In this document: piece by piece, positions 26,664 through 35,296 of the stretch
How the letters are laid out: every line of letters begins with the position of its first letter
How positions within the stretch are numbered: the stretch's first letter is position 1
Assembly: GCA_016792585.1 (NCBI GenBank)
Contig: JAEULB010000100.1
Span: 1-64,000, forward strand
Length of the DNA: 64,000 nt
Direction: 5' to 3'
Source of the DNA: Rhodospirillaceae bacterium
Lineage (GTDB): Bacteria; Pseudomonadota; Alphaproteobacteria; SHVZ01
Program-made: the position numbers and the translations under genes
The notes under the pieces: generated by a model
Told to the model about the DNA's origin: nothing
Seen by the model: the letters and a program-made list of their open reading frames with translations, nothing else
Database searches by the model: none

Positions 26664-27710
26664 TCAGCGCGGAATGACCCAGCCGTCGCGAATGTCGATC
26701 CTGAGTTCCTCGCCATCGGCGATCGTGCCGGCCGGGACCGAGGTCCGGAGGCGTTGGCCGGCGCAGGCGAGATCGAGCGCCACGGTGGCACCCTGGTATG
26801 CCCGCTGGGTCACGAAGGCGGCGACGCCGTCGCCGGAGACGAAGAGGTCTTCGGAGCGAAGGCATGCCTCGGCCGGCCCGGGCCGCTGCCCCGGCGCCGC
26901 GCGCAGCATCCGCGTGAGACCCAGCAGCTTCACCGGTACCTGGCCCGCGGTGACGGGGCCGAGCACCTCGGCCGGCACCACCGCCCCGCCACCGACGAAG
27001 GCCGCGACCGCGGCCGAGGCCGGCTCGCGGTAGAGCGTCGCGGGTGGCGCCACCTGCAGCAGGCGTCCGTGGTCGAGGACCGCGACGCGGTCGGCGATCG
27101 CCAGCGCCTCGGCCTGGTCGTGGGTGACGTAGAGCATCGTCGCCCCGGTCGAGCCGTGGAAGGCGACGAACTCCTGGCGAAGGCTCGCGCGGAGATCGAC
27201 GTCGAGGCTGGCGAGCGGCTCGTCGAGCAGCACGACGGCCGGGTCCATCACCAGGCAGCGGGCGAGGGCGACACGCTGGCGTTGGCCGCCGGAAAGCGCC
27301 TGCGGCTTGCGCGCGCCGAACTCGGAGAGCCCGACCGCTGCCAGCGCCTTGTCGACGCGGCCTGAATAGTCGGCGCCTTTGATGCCCCGCGCTTCCAGCG
27401 GATATCCCACGTTGCGGCGCACATCCATGTGCGGCCAGAGCGCATAGGACTGGAACACCATTCCGATCCGCCGCTTCTCCGGCGGCACGAAGCGGCCGTT
27501 GCCCGCGACCGACTCAGTCCCGATCTTGATTTCGCCGGCATCGGGCCGCTCGAATCCTGCGATCAACCGAAGCAAGGTCGTCTTGCCCGAACCGGAGCGG
27601 CCAAGCACGGCGAGCAGCTCGCCATGGCGAAGCTCGAGGCTGACATCGTCGACGGCGACATGTGCGTCGTCGAAGCGGCGCGTCACACGGTCGAGGATCA
27701 CGCCCGCCAT
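26664..27710 (-). CDS. ABC transporter ATP-binding protein (FbpC/PotA type)
   Basis: The 348-aa ATPase has Walker A GRSGSGKTT, Q-loop GMVFQSYALWPHMD, signature LSGGQRQR, Walker B VVLLDEPLASLD and the switch His in YVTHDQAEA. A C-terminal TOBE-like domain (about residues 240-348) follows. Start ATG 27710 lies 13 bases inside the end of the permease gene. It forms a complete importer with the two upstream genes. Fbp-type systems carry ferric iron, polyamines, thiamine or 2-aminoethylphosphonate. Confidence 0.93.
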   Translation of the reverse strand: MAGVILDRVTRRFDDAHVAVDDVSLELRHGELLAVLGRSGSGKTTLLRLIAGFERPDAGEIKIGTESVAGNGRFVPPEKRRIGMVFQSYALWPHMDVRRNVGYPLEARGIKGADYSGRVDKALAAVGLSEFGARKPQALSGGQRQRVALARCLVMDPAVVLLDEPLASLDVDLRASLRQEFVAFHGSTGATMLYVTHDQAEALAIADRVAVLDHGRLLQVAPPATLYREPASAAVAAFVGGGAVVPAEVLGPVTAGQVPVKLLGLTRMLRAAPGQRPGPAEACLRSEDLFVSGDGVAAFVTQRAYQGATVALDLACAGQRLRTSVPAGTIADGEELRIDIRDGWVIPR

Positions 27711-29422
27711 GGCAGCACCCCCGGCGGCAGGCGATTTGAGAAGAACGATCCGATCAGCATCAGGCCGAGGGTCGCGGCCACGGTCAGTACCGCGACCGCG
27801 GCGGCGGCGGTGGACTCGCCCGCCTGCTCGAGGCCGAAGACGACGACCCCGAGCGTTTCGCGGCCCGACGACCACAGGAGGGCGGATACGGTCAGCTCGT
27901 TGAACGCGGTCAGGAACACGATGATGCCGCCGGCCGCCATCGCCGGAGCCAGCATCGGGTAGGCGATGGTGCGAAGGCGGAAGACGAAGCCGGCGCCGGA
28001 AGCCTGCGCCGCCTCGTCCAGGCCCCGGTCGACCTGCGCCATGCCGGCCGCGACCGGACGCCAGGCCAGCGTCAGGAACCGCGCGAGATACGCCACCAGG
28101 ATGATCCAGACGGTGTTGTAGAGGCCGATGCCGATGATCGGCACGGGCCTGAGGAATGCCAGGATGATGCCGATCGCCAGAACCACGCCGGGAAGCGCGT
28201 AGGGAAGTTCGGCCAGGACCGAGAGCCACTGCGCGATCCGGCTCCGCCGCCAGTCGGCGAGAACCGCCAGCGGGACGGCGACCGCCATCAGGATCAGCGC
28301 GGCCGTGCCGGCGAGCAGCAAGCTGTTGGCGAAGGCGCGTCTGGTCGCCCCGTGGTCGAACAGCACGTAGAGATAATGGGAAAGCGTCGCGGTCGCCGTC
28401 GTCAGCTTCACGCCATGCGCCGGCACCAGCGACGTGGCGATCAGCGCCAGCAGCGGCATCAGCACGATCAGCGCCAGCATGGCCCAGAGCGCGATCTCAA
28501 CCGGCAGCCGCCAGCGCGCCAGCGGCCACGACGAGACTGTGGCCGAGAGCGTCGTCGTCCGCGCATCGTCGCGGCGCATCCGGCGCAGCTGGAAGAGAAG
28601 CCCGATCGCGGCAAGCGCGACGAGCGCGATCGCGATCGCCGCGACCTCCGGCAGCACGCGCGGGCCGAAGCCGGAGAGCCGCTGATAGATGAGCGTGACG
28701 AGCACCGTGTAGCCGGCCGGAATTCCAAGGAAGGCGGGGATGCCGAAATTGCCGATCGAGGAGACGAAGGCGAGGCCGGCGCCGGCCGTCAGCGCCGGGG
28801 CCAGCAGCGGCAGCACGACGGTGCGGACGACCCGGAGGGGCGAGGCGCCGGCGGCGGACGCTGCCTCTACCAGCTCGCGCGGCAGGCTCCGGAGCCCGGC
28901 GCGGACAGCGAGGAACACCAGCGGCGCATGGTGCAGGCCTAGCAGCAGGATGATGCCGCCGGCGCCGTAGAGCGGATGCGGCGTGCCCGGCGCGGGCGCG
29001 ATCCCGAGGAACCGAAGCAGCGCGCTGCCCGGGCCGAAGGCCTGGATCCAGGCGAGCGCGGTCACCTGCGGGGCGATCATCAGCGGCAGCATGAAGGCGA
29101 AGACCAGCAGGGCCTTGGCGCGGACGTCGGTCAGCGTCACCAGCAGCGCCACGCCGGTGCCGAGCACGAGCGAGGTCGCGGTGCCGCCGAGCGCGGTCAG
29201 CAGCGTCCGTCCCAGCGCGCGCTGCGTCGCCGCGCGCGACCAAGCCTCGTTCATCACCGAGAGATCGAGGTCGCCGCCGGGGGCCAGGCCCGCCATCAGC
29301 AGGCGCGCGACCGGCAGGACCGCGACGAGGCAGGCGAAGACGACGAGCAGGATCAGGACGATCCGCTCGCCCCCATCCGCACCCGAGGAGTCTCCTCCCG
29401 CTCGCGCCCCCGCGATCGCCAT
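27698..29422 (-). CDS. ABC transporter permease, fused two-domain (FbpB type)
   Basis: The 574-aa inner-membrane protein carries two permease domains of about six helices each. The EAA-type coupling loops are seen as LVEAASAAGASPLRVVRTVVLP in the first half and GLDEAAQASGAGFVFRLRTIA in the second. It overlaps the binding-protein stop by one base and the ATPase start by 13. Such fused permeases occur in Fbp iron importers and in 2-aminoethylphosphonate systems. Confidence 0.92.
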   Translation of the reverse strand: MAIAGARAGGDSSGADGGERIVLILLVVFACLVAVLPVARLLMAGLAPGGDLDLSVMNEAWSRAATQRALGRTLLTALGGTATSLVLGTGVALLVTLTDVRAKALLVFAFMLPLMIAPQVTALAWIQAFGPGSALLRFLGIAPAPGTPHPLYGAGGIILLLGLHHAPLVFLAVRAGLRSLPRELVEAASAAGASPLRVVRTVVLPLLAPALTAGAGLAFVSSIGNFGIPAFLGIPAGYTVLVTLIYQRLSGFGPRVLPEVAAIAIALVALAAIGLLFQLRRMRRDDARTTTLSATVSSWPLARWRLPVEIALWAMLALIVLMPLLALIATSLVPAHGVKLTTATATLSHYLYVLFDHGATRRAFANSLLLAGTAALILMAVAVPLAVLADWRRSRIAQWLSVLAELPYALPGVVLAIGIILAFLRPVPIIGIGLYNTVWIILVAYLARFLTLAWRPVAAGMAQVDRGLDEAAQASGAGFVFRLRTIAYPMLAPAMAAGGIIVFLTAFNELTVSALLWSSGRETLGVVVFGLEQAGESTAAAAVAVLTVAATLGLMLIGSFFSNRLPPGVLPWRA

Positions 29423-30399
29423 CAGCCGCCGAACAGGTCGGCGAAGGCCTTCTTGTTGGCGTCGTCGGCCTTGATCGCTGCCGGCACGTCGATCGGGATC
29501 AGCTTGACGTCGGCGATGCCGGGGAAGCCCTCGGGCGGCTTCACGTCGCGGCGCGCCGGCAGGTAGCCCTGGGCGACGGCCAGCTCCTGGCCTTCCTTCG
29601 ACAGGATGAAGTCGATGAAGGCGCGCGCGGCCGCCGGGTTCTTCGCCGTCTTCAGCGCCGCGACCGGCTCCGTCACCGCCGAGACGCCTTCGTCGGGGAA
29701 GACGAAGGTGACGGGCGAGCCCTTCTTTTGGGCGTTCAGCGCCATGAACTCGACGATGAAGCCGTACATCTTCTCGCCGCCGGCGACCTGGCTCACGACC
29801 GCGCCGTTGCCGCGCACCGCGACCGCGCCGTTCTTCGACAGGCTCTCGTAGTACTTCGGTCCCAGCGCCGGGATCGCCGAGAGCGCCGCCATGTGGATCG
29901 CCGCCGCACCGGAATAGAGCGGGCTCGGCAGCGACACCTGGCCCTTGGCCTCCGGCTTCAGCAGGTCGGCCCAGGACTTCGGCACGAACGCCGCCTTGTT
30001 GTTGACGATGATGCCGGTGGTGATCAGCTTCGAGCCGAAATAGGTCTTGTCCTTGTCGTGCGCCTCGGCCGGGAACTGCGAGACGTCAGCGGCAGTATGC
30101 GCGAGCAGGCGGCCGTCGGCCTTCAGCTTCTCCATCGAGACGGCGTCGGCGATGAACAGCACGTCGGCGCGCGGGTCGCCGGCGGCGAACTCGGCCTGCA
30201 GCTTGTTCATCACCTCGGTCGTGCCGGAGCGGAAGATCTCGACCTCGACGCCGGGATGACGCTTCTTGAAGGCCTCGACGGTCTGGGCCGCGTCGCGGTC
30301 CGGCTGCGAGGTGTAGAGGCTGAGCTTGCCGGTCACCTGCGCCTCGGCGGGCGCAATCAGACCGAGGGCGACGGCAGCGGCGGCAATCAGGCGAAGCAT
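29422..30399 (-). CDS. ABC transporter periplasmic binding protein (FbpA-like)
   Basis: The 325-aa product has a signal peptide (MLRLIAAAAVALGLIAPAEA) and the class-II binding-protein opening KLSLYTSQPDRDAAQTVEAF. FRSGTTEVMNKLQAEFAAGDPRADV follows. The paired tyrosines used by true ferric-binding proteins are not clearly present, so iron is not the obvious ligand. The gene is first of the three transporter genes and lies 92 bases downstream of the TauD-like gene; a 7-bp hairpin (30419-30441) sits in that gap. Confidence 0.9.
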   Translation of the reverse strand: MLRLIAAAAVALGLIAPAEAQVTGKLSLYTSQPDRDAAQTVEAFKKRHPGVEVEIFRSGTTEVMNKLQAEFAAGDPRADVLFIADAVSMEKLKADGRLLAHTAADVSQFPAEAHDKDKTYFGSKLITTGIIVNNKAAFVPKSWADLLKPEAKGQVSLPSPLYSGAAAIHMAALSAIPALGPKYYESLSKNGAVAVRGNGAVVSQVAGGEKMYGFIVEFMALNAQKKGSPVTFVFPDEGVSAVTEPVAALKTAKNPAAARAFIDFILSKEGQELAVAQGYLPARRDVKPPEGFPGIADVKLIPIDVPAAIKADDANKKAFADLFGG

Positions 30400-30491
30400 G
30401 GCGCAATCCTCCCGGGGGTTCCGGCGCCACCTGTGCCGGAATTCGAAGACGCTCTTATTGCAGACTTGAGTCGGTTCGGTGAAGGGGCGAC

Positions 30492-31568
30492 TTACTCGGC
30501 CGCCACCTGGCCGATCCCGCCGCGGTTGGCGCCCGGCTCGATCGACCGCCACAGGACCTCGTGCCCCTTCGGCAGGGCGCGGCTGTTGGGCAGCGCCAGC
30601 CAGATGCGCAGCAGCAGCCGGTCCTGACCGGAGGACGCATCGTCCTCGAACGGCGTCCGGCCATGATAGATCACGTGATTGTTGAGGAGCTGCATGTCGC
30701 CAGGCGCGAAGCGCATCTCGAACGACAACTCCTGGGCGAGATCCATCAGCATGTCGATGCCGGCCTTCTGCGCCTCGGTCAGCCTCGGCACCTCGCCCAT
30801 CTTCTGGGCCGCCTCGATGTATGTGAGCGAGTAATGGCTGGTGAAGCGGCCGTCGCGCTGGCCGAAGATCGGCAGCGGGTAGGCCAGCTTCTCGCCGCCC
30901 GGCTCCTCGCCGAAGCGGCTCCGCCAGATGTCCTCGTAGAGCGCGGCGCAGAGGTCGGGCCGGCGCTCCAGCATCGTGTTGTGGACCATGGCCGAGCTCG
31001 CGAGCTTGCTGACGCCGCCGGCCTTGGCCTGGCGGACGCAGAGGAGCCCGACCGCATCGCAGCGGTCGGTGTGGAAGCGGAGCTGGCCGTTGGTCAGCGT
31101 TCGCGCGTACGACGAAAGGAAGGTCTTGCCCTGGCCATCGTCGATCTGGCCGTAGCGCTGGCCGGCGAGCGCGGTCCCGCCCTCGTCGCGGATCGCCCGC
31201 ATCAGCTCGCCCGACTTGTTCTGGTTGAGGGGCGTGCCGAGATTGGCGCCGATGCCGAACCAGATCCGGCGGAGATCGTCCTCGGCGTACCGCGCGACGG
31301 GCAGTCCGCGAAGCTGAATCATGCCGGAGCCGTTTTCCAGCTCGTCCCTGACGTCGTCGAAGAGCGCCGTCATCCCGGTCAGCGGGAAGTTCGCGCGGTT
31401 GACGTCCCGCCACGCGACGTTCCGGCGCTTCGCTTCGGCCAGCACGCGATCGATCTCCTCGATCGCCGCGTCGGGCAGGTGGCGGATCCAGCGCTCGGAC
31501 CTCGCGATGTCCTTGCCGAGCCAGGCACAGGCGCCGGCGATCGGGCGGGGAAGGGCGGTCGTGCTCAT
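30492..31568 (-). CDS. TauD/TfdA-family Fe(II)/2-oxoglutarate dioxygenase
   Basis: The 358-aa product carries the iron triad HTD in LRFHTDRCD and a distal His in NNHVIYHGRTPF; the Arg in LLLRIWLALPN fits 2-oxoglutarate binding. GQIDDGQGKTFLSSYA and the C-terminal NSRALP are like large bacterial TauD relatives of unknown substrate. It starts the leftward cluster TauD-SBP-permease-ATPase-PhyH, which looks like an uptake-and-oxidation unit. Confidence 0.88.
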   Translation of the reverse strand: MSTTALPRPIAGACAWLGKDIARSERWIRHLPDAAIEEIDRVLAEAKRRNVAWRDVNRANFPLTGMTALFDDVRDELENGSGMIQLRGLPVARYAEDDLRRIWFGIGANLGTPLNQNKSGELMRAIRDEGGTALAGQRYGQIDDGQGKTFLSSYARTLTNGQLRFHTDRCDAVGLLCVRQAKAGGVSKLASSAMVHNTMLERRPDLCAALYEDIWRSRFGEEPGGEKLAYPLPIFGQRDGRFTSHYSLTYIEAAQKMGEVPRLTEAQKAGIDMLMDLAQELSFEMRFAPGDMQLLNNHVIYHGRTPFEDDASSGQDRLLLRIWLALPNSRALPKGHEVLWRSIEPGANRGGIGQVAAE

Positions 31569-31669
31569 TGGCGTTTCCCGAAAGACCTCGCCAAAGGATA
31601 GCGCGGGCGTACAGCCTCAGGCAAAGTGGAAGCCCCCAAGCCCGCCTACGAATTCCCCCGGAGCCGTCC

Positions 31670-32968
31670 CTGGCCCACCCGTTCATCGACCTCGTGCAGG
31701 ACCCGCCGACCCGCCGGGTCTGGGCCGGATTGAGTTTCCAGAGCATCGCCGACGAGCTGATGCGGATGGCGATGATCTGGCTCGCCATCGACATGGTCGG
31801 CGCGGCCGCGAGCTTCCTGCTGTTCGGCAACCTCCTCGCCGCCTTCGTCGTCAGCATCCTCGCCGGCGCCGTCGCCGACCGCTTCTCCGCGCGCGGCACC
31901 ATGATCTTCTGCAACCTGGGGCGCGCCGGTCTGGTGTTCACCCCGGTGGCGCTTTCCTTTGCGGGATACCTGACCTTTCCGACGCTGATGATCGCCGCGA
32001 TCGCGATCGCCTCGCTGCGCGGCGTCTACGATCCGGCGCTGCAGTCGAGCGTGCCGAGGCTGGCGCCGACTCAAGACCACATCCAGGCGGTCAACGGGTT
32101 GTTCGACTCGACGCATCGTCTGGCCCGCCTGATCGGCCCGTCGATCGGCGGCCTGCTCTCGCTGCTGCTGCCGGTGATCCACTTCCTGACCGTCTCGGCC
32201 GGCGCCTATGCGCTGGGCGCGCTGGTCATGCGCCGGCTCGGCCGCGGCCTCGACGAGCCGCATGGGACAAGGCACGGCGCCGGCATCCGCGGCGCGATCG
32301 AGCGGATGCTGCTCGGGTTCGCGATCGCCAGGCGCGATCGGCCGATCGCGCGCATCCTCGCCGCCAACACGATCTGCCTGATCGGATGGGTCCTCGGCAT
32401 CACGCTCGGGATTCCGATGCTGATGGCGAACCATCCGCCGTCCGGGTTCGAGCACCAGCCACTGGTCGCCTTGAGCTGCGTGCTCGCGGCCTATGGCGTC
32501 GGCGACTTCCTCTCGAACGTCTGGGTGGCCAACCGGCGTCCGGCCGATCGCTGGCGGTTCATGTTCACGGGATACTTCCTTCTCGGATTCGGGGTCGGCT
32601 CGCTGCCGCTGCCGCTCCTGCTCGGGATGGGCATCTTCGAGCTGCCGGCGATCATGGCGATCGCGTTCATCGCCGGATCGGGCGGACCTATCTTCTTCCT
32701 GCCGATGCTGACGACGCTGCAGACGCGGGTCTCGGGCGCCGACATCGCGGCGATCTTCCGGCTTCGGATCGCGCTGACCTCGGGCTCGATGGCGTTGGCG
32801 GCGCTCGCGGGATCCTGGATGTTCGAATGGCCGGGAACGATCGCGACCGTGATCATCTCCGGCGGCCTGATGGCGACGACGGGCTTCGTCGGCATGATGA
32901 GCCGTCCGCCGGAAATGGAACGGGCGCCGCCGGAGGTTCCGACGGCGCCCGGTTCAGGACACCACTAG
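31670..32968 (+). CDS. MFS transporter (EntS-like exporter family)
   Basis: Inner-membrane carrier with about twelve helices. It resembles the MFS_3/EntS group (DELMRMAMIWLAIDMVGAAA; the loop AGAVADRFSARGT is the conserved motif A region). No ATG lies near the expected N-terminus. A CTG at 31670 sits six bases after GGAG and would give (M)AHPFIDLVQDPPTRRVW; a TTG at 31568 opens the same frame but its 34 extra residues look non-coding. The substrate is unknown. It ends in a CTAG shared with the convergent gamma-glutamyltransferase gene. Confidence 0.8.
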   Translation: MAHPFIDLVQDPPTRRVWAGLSFQSIADELMRMAMIWLAIDMVGAAASFLLFGNLLAAFVVSILAGAVADRFSARGTMIFCNLGRAGLVFTPVALSFAGYLTFPTLMIAAIAIASLRGVYDPALQSSVPRLAPTQDHIQAVNGLFDSTHRLARLIGPSIGGLLSLLLPVIHFLTVSAGAYALGALVMRRLGRGLDEPHGTRHGAGIRGAIERMLLGFAIARRDRPIARILAANTICLIGWVLGITLGIPMLMANHPPSGFEHQPLVALSCVLAAYGVGDFLSNVWVANRRPADRWRFMFTGYFLLGFGVGSLPLPLLLGMGIFELPAIMAIAFIAGSGGPIFFLPMLTTLQTRVSGADIAAIFRLRIALTSGSMALAALAGSWMFEWPGTIATVIISGGLMATTGFVGMMSRPPEMERAPPEVPTAPGSGHH

Positions 32969-34566
32969 GCCGTCGCGACGTAGCCGTCGCGACGCGGATC
33001 GCAGCCACCGGTCATAGCGCCGGAGGACGGGTCGATCGTGATGCCGTGCATGCCGCCGACCGACATGGTCCACGGCACATAGTGCTCGGCGTCGTGGCCG
33101 CGGGCCTTCAGCGCGTCGACCACCTCCGGCCGGACGCGACCTTCGACCTGGACGCGCTTGCCGTCCCATAGACGCGCGCGCGGCGCCTCGATCGCGTCCT
33201 GGATCGGCAGGCCGAAATCGACGAGCTGCACCATCGTCTGGGTCTGGGTCTGGCAGATGCCGTAGCTGCCGGGCGTGCCGAGCGCCAGCACCGGCTTGCC
33301 CTTGCGGAGGCCTACCGACGGCGCCATCGGCAGCGCCAGCGGGCCGCCCGGGCGCATGTAGTTGGTGCCCTTCGGGTTGATCTCGCCCCAGTAGAGGAAG
33401 TTGTTGGAGCAGACGCCGGTGCCGGGGATCACCACGCCGCCGCCGAAGCCAGCGCCGAGGCTCTGGGTGATGCAGACGACGTTGCCATCGCGATCGGCGG
33501 CGGAGAACGAGGTCGTGTGCTCCTTCCTTTCGTCGATCGGCTTCGGCTCGACCCACTGCTCGGTCGGCGCGTCGATCGGCTTGCCGTCGGCGACCCGCTT
33601 CCTGAGCTTGGCGACGAACCCGTCGGACAGCAGCTCCTTCAGCTTCTTCGGGCTCGGGTTGTTGTGCTCGATGCGCGCTGCGGCGGCCAGGCGGATCGCG
33701 CGATAGACGATGTCGAGATGCTCGACGCCGTTGCGCTCGAGGCGGCCGAGATCGAAGCCGTCGAGGATGCGCAAGGTCAGCAGGTATTGGAAGCCTTCGC
33801 AGGGCGGGGGCAGCGTGTAGACGGTCATGCCGCGATAGTCGGCGCCGACCGGCTCCAGCCATTCGGGCTTCACCGCATCGAAGTCGGCCTGGGTCAGCAC
33901 GCCGCCCAGCTTCTTCATGTGCGCGAGGAACGCCTTGCCGAGCGCGCCCTTGTAGAGATGGTCGGGCCCGTCCTTGACGATCGCCTCGTAGGTCTTGGCG
34001 AGGTCGGTCTGCTTCAGCACCTGGCCGGCCTTCACCTTGCCCTTGCCGAAGGCGTAGTTCTTGTTCCAGTCGTCGTAGAACGCCTTGTATTTCTTTAGCT
34101 CGCGGGCCCCTTCCATGAACTTGTCTTCATTGAAGTCGGTCAGCACGATGCCGTCGCGGGCGAGTTCGATCGCCGGGCGGAAAACGTCCTTCAGCGGCTT
34201 CGTGCCGTAGGTCTTCACCAGCGTGCACCAGCCGGCGAGGTTGCCCGGCGTCGAGCAGGCGAGCGGCCCGCGGGCGAGGTCGTCGCGCTCCTTGAAGCGC
34301 TCGACCGGCAGCTTGAACGGCACCTTGGTGATGAAGTCGAGCGTGCGGACGCGCTTCTCCTTGGCGACGTACATCGTCGCCATGCCCATGCCGGCCAGGC
34401 CCGACATGAACGGCTCGCCGACATTGAGCGCGGCGGCGGTGGCGGCGATGGCATCGAAGGCGTTGCCGCCCTCGCGCAGGATGCGGGCGCCCGCCTGGGC
34501 GGCCATCGGGTGCGCGGCGGCGACGACGCCGTGGACTGAGGCGACTGGTGGGCGTTTTCCGTTCAT
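32965..34566 (-). CDS. Gamma-glutamyltransferase family protein (Ntn hydrolase)
   Basis: The 533-aa product belongs to the GGT family, which self-cleaves to expose a threonine and then transfers or hydrolyses gamma-glutamyl groups or related amides. The cleavage Thr is in KEHTTSFSAAD (about residue 354); the small-subunit features GAGFGGGVVIPGTGV and GTPGSYGICQTQTQ follow. No signal peptide is visible, unlike classic periplasmic GGT, so it may act on a cytoplasmic substrate such as an acyl-amide. Start ATG 34566 is preceded by an SD that can be hidden in a hairpin. Confidence 0.87.
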   Translation of the reverse strand: MNGKRPPVASVHGVVAAAHPMAAQAGARILREGGNAFDAIAATAAALNVGEPFMSGLAGMGMATMYVAKEKRVRTLDFITKVPFKLPVERFKERDDLARGPLACSTPGNLAGWCTLVKTYGTKPLKDVFRPAIELARDGIVLTDFNEDKFMEGARELKKYKAFYDDWNKNYAFGKGKVKAGQVLKQTDLAKTYEAIVKDGPDHLYKGALGKAFLAHMKKLGGVLTQADFDAVKPEWLEPVGADYRGMTVYTLPPPCEGFQYLLTLRILDGFDLGRLERNGVEHLDIVYRAIRLAAAARIEHNNPSPKKLKELLSDGFVAKLRKRVADGKPIDAPTEQWVEPKPIDERKEHTTSFSAADRDGNVVCITQSLGAGFGGGVVIPGTGVCSNNFLYWGEINPKGTNYMRPGGPLALPMAPSVGLRKGKPVLALGTPGSYGICQTQTQTMVQLVDFGLPIQDAIEAPRARLWDGKRVQVEGRVRPEVVDALKARGHDAEHYVPWTMSVGGMHGITIDPSSGAMTGGCDPRRDGYVATA

Positions 34567-34573
34567 GCTTCCC

Positions 34574-34612
34574 CCTCGTTTCGAGCCGGCTCCCGGCTTT
34601 TCGGAAACGAGG
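34574..34612 (-). promoter_or_regulatory. Leader hairpin overlapping the GGT ribosome-binding site
   Basis: On the minus strand the leader reads CCTCGTTTC (34604-34612), a 21-base loop containing a nested AGCCG/CGGCT hairpin, then GAAACGAGG (34574-34582). The ribosome site AGGGGGAA begins within the 3' arm, 7 bases before the ATG. A 9-bp perfect stem covering part of the SD could limit translation. No known riboswitch or thermometer class was recognised. Confidence 0.5.
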
Positions 34613-34696
34613 CTAGGCCAGTCAGGCGATCCGTTCCGTATTTCTTTGCGGCAAGCGAAACCGGCGTGACGCCTTCCCGGGGCGCTGGTAGCGTCG

Positions 34697-35191
34697 ATGT
34701 CCATGGGCATGAACACGCCGAGCAGGATCTACCAGCGCCTCGCCGACGAGCGCGCGGTCCTCACGATCGTCGACGGATTCAGGGCGAAAACCCTGCCGTC
34801 CGCGCGCTGGACCCACCAGGCTCACCTTGCCGTCGGCCTCTGGCACGTCCGCCGATTCGGCGAGGAAGAGTCCCGCGCGCTGCTGCGCGACGGCATCCGT
34901 GCCTACAACGAGGCCTCCGGCACGCCGAACTCGGACACCCGCGGGTATCACGAGACGGTGACGATGTACTACGTCTGGTCGGCGGCGCGCTTCCTCGAGA
35001 CGGCGCGGGCGACGAGGCTGGTCGACCTGGTCAACACCTACGTCGACAGCCGGCACGGGTCGAAGGACGGGATCTTCGTCTTCTGGAGCCGCGACCTGCT
35101 GCTCTCGACCCCCGCCAGGCGCGACTGGATCGAGCCGGACCTGGCGCCGCTTTCGCTCGAAGCGCTGCTGGCTGCCGAACCAGTCAGCTGA
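34697..35191 (+). CDS. Conserved hypothetical protein with WTHxAHL and WSRDLLLS motifs
   Basis: The 164-aa soluble, mostly helical protein has no signal peptide. Notable segments are SARWTHQAHLAVGLWHVRRFG, GTPNSDTRGYHETVTMYYVW and the ending FWSRDLLLSTPARRDWIEPDLAPL. Clustered His and Trp suggest a functional pocket. I recall similar unannotated proteins across bacteria but cannot name the family. Three in-frame ATGs (34697, 34703, 34709) could start it. It is divergent from the GGT gene. Confidence 0.7.
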   Translation: MSMGMNTPSRIYQRLADERAVLTIVDGFRAKTLPSARWTHQAHLAVGLWHVRRFGEEESRALLRDGIRAYNEASGTPNSDTRGYHETVTMYYVWSAARFLETARATRLVDLVNTYVDSRHGSKDGIFVFWSRDLLLSTPARRDWIEPDLAPLSLEALLAAEPVS

Positions 35192-35296
35192 GATTTGATC
35201 GGCGGGGCGCTACCGCCGATCCCCGGGCGGCGATAGAGTCCCCGTCTTCGGTCGGGAGCTTCGGTGGGCGGCCCCCTTCCGGCCTTGGGGATTTCC

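Noticed and set aside
29422-31941. A continuous 839-residue minus-strand frame joining sequence opposite the MFS gene, the TauD region and the binding protein
   Set aside because: Only the part from ATG 30399 encodes a binding protein with a signal peptide. The upstream part overlaps the real TauD-like gene in another frame, so it is not a fusion protein.
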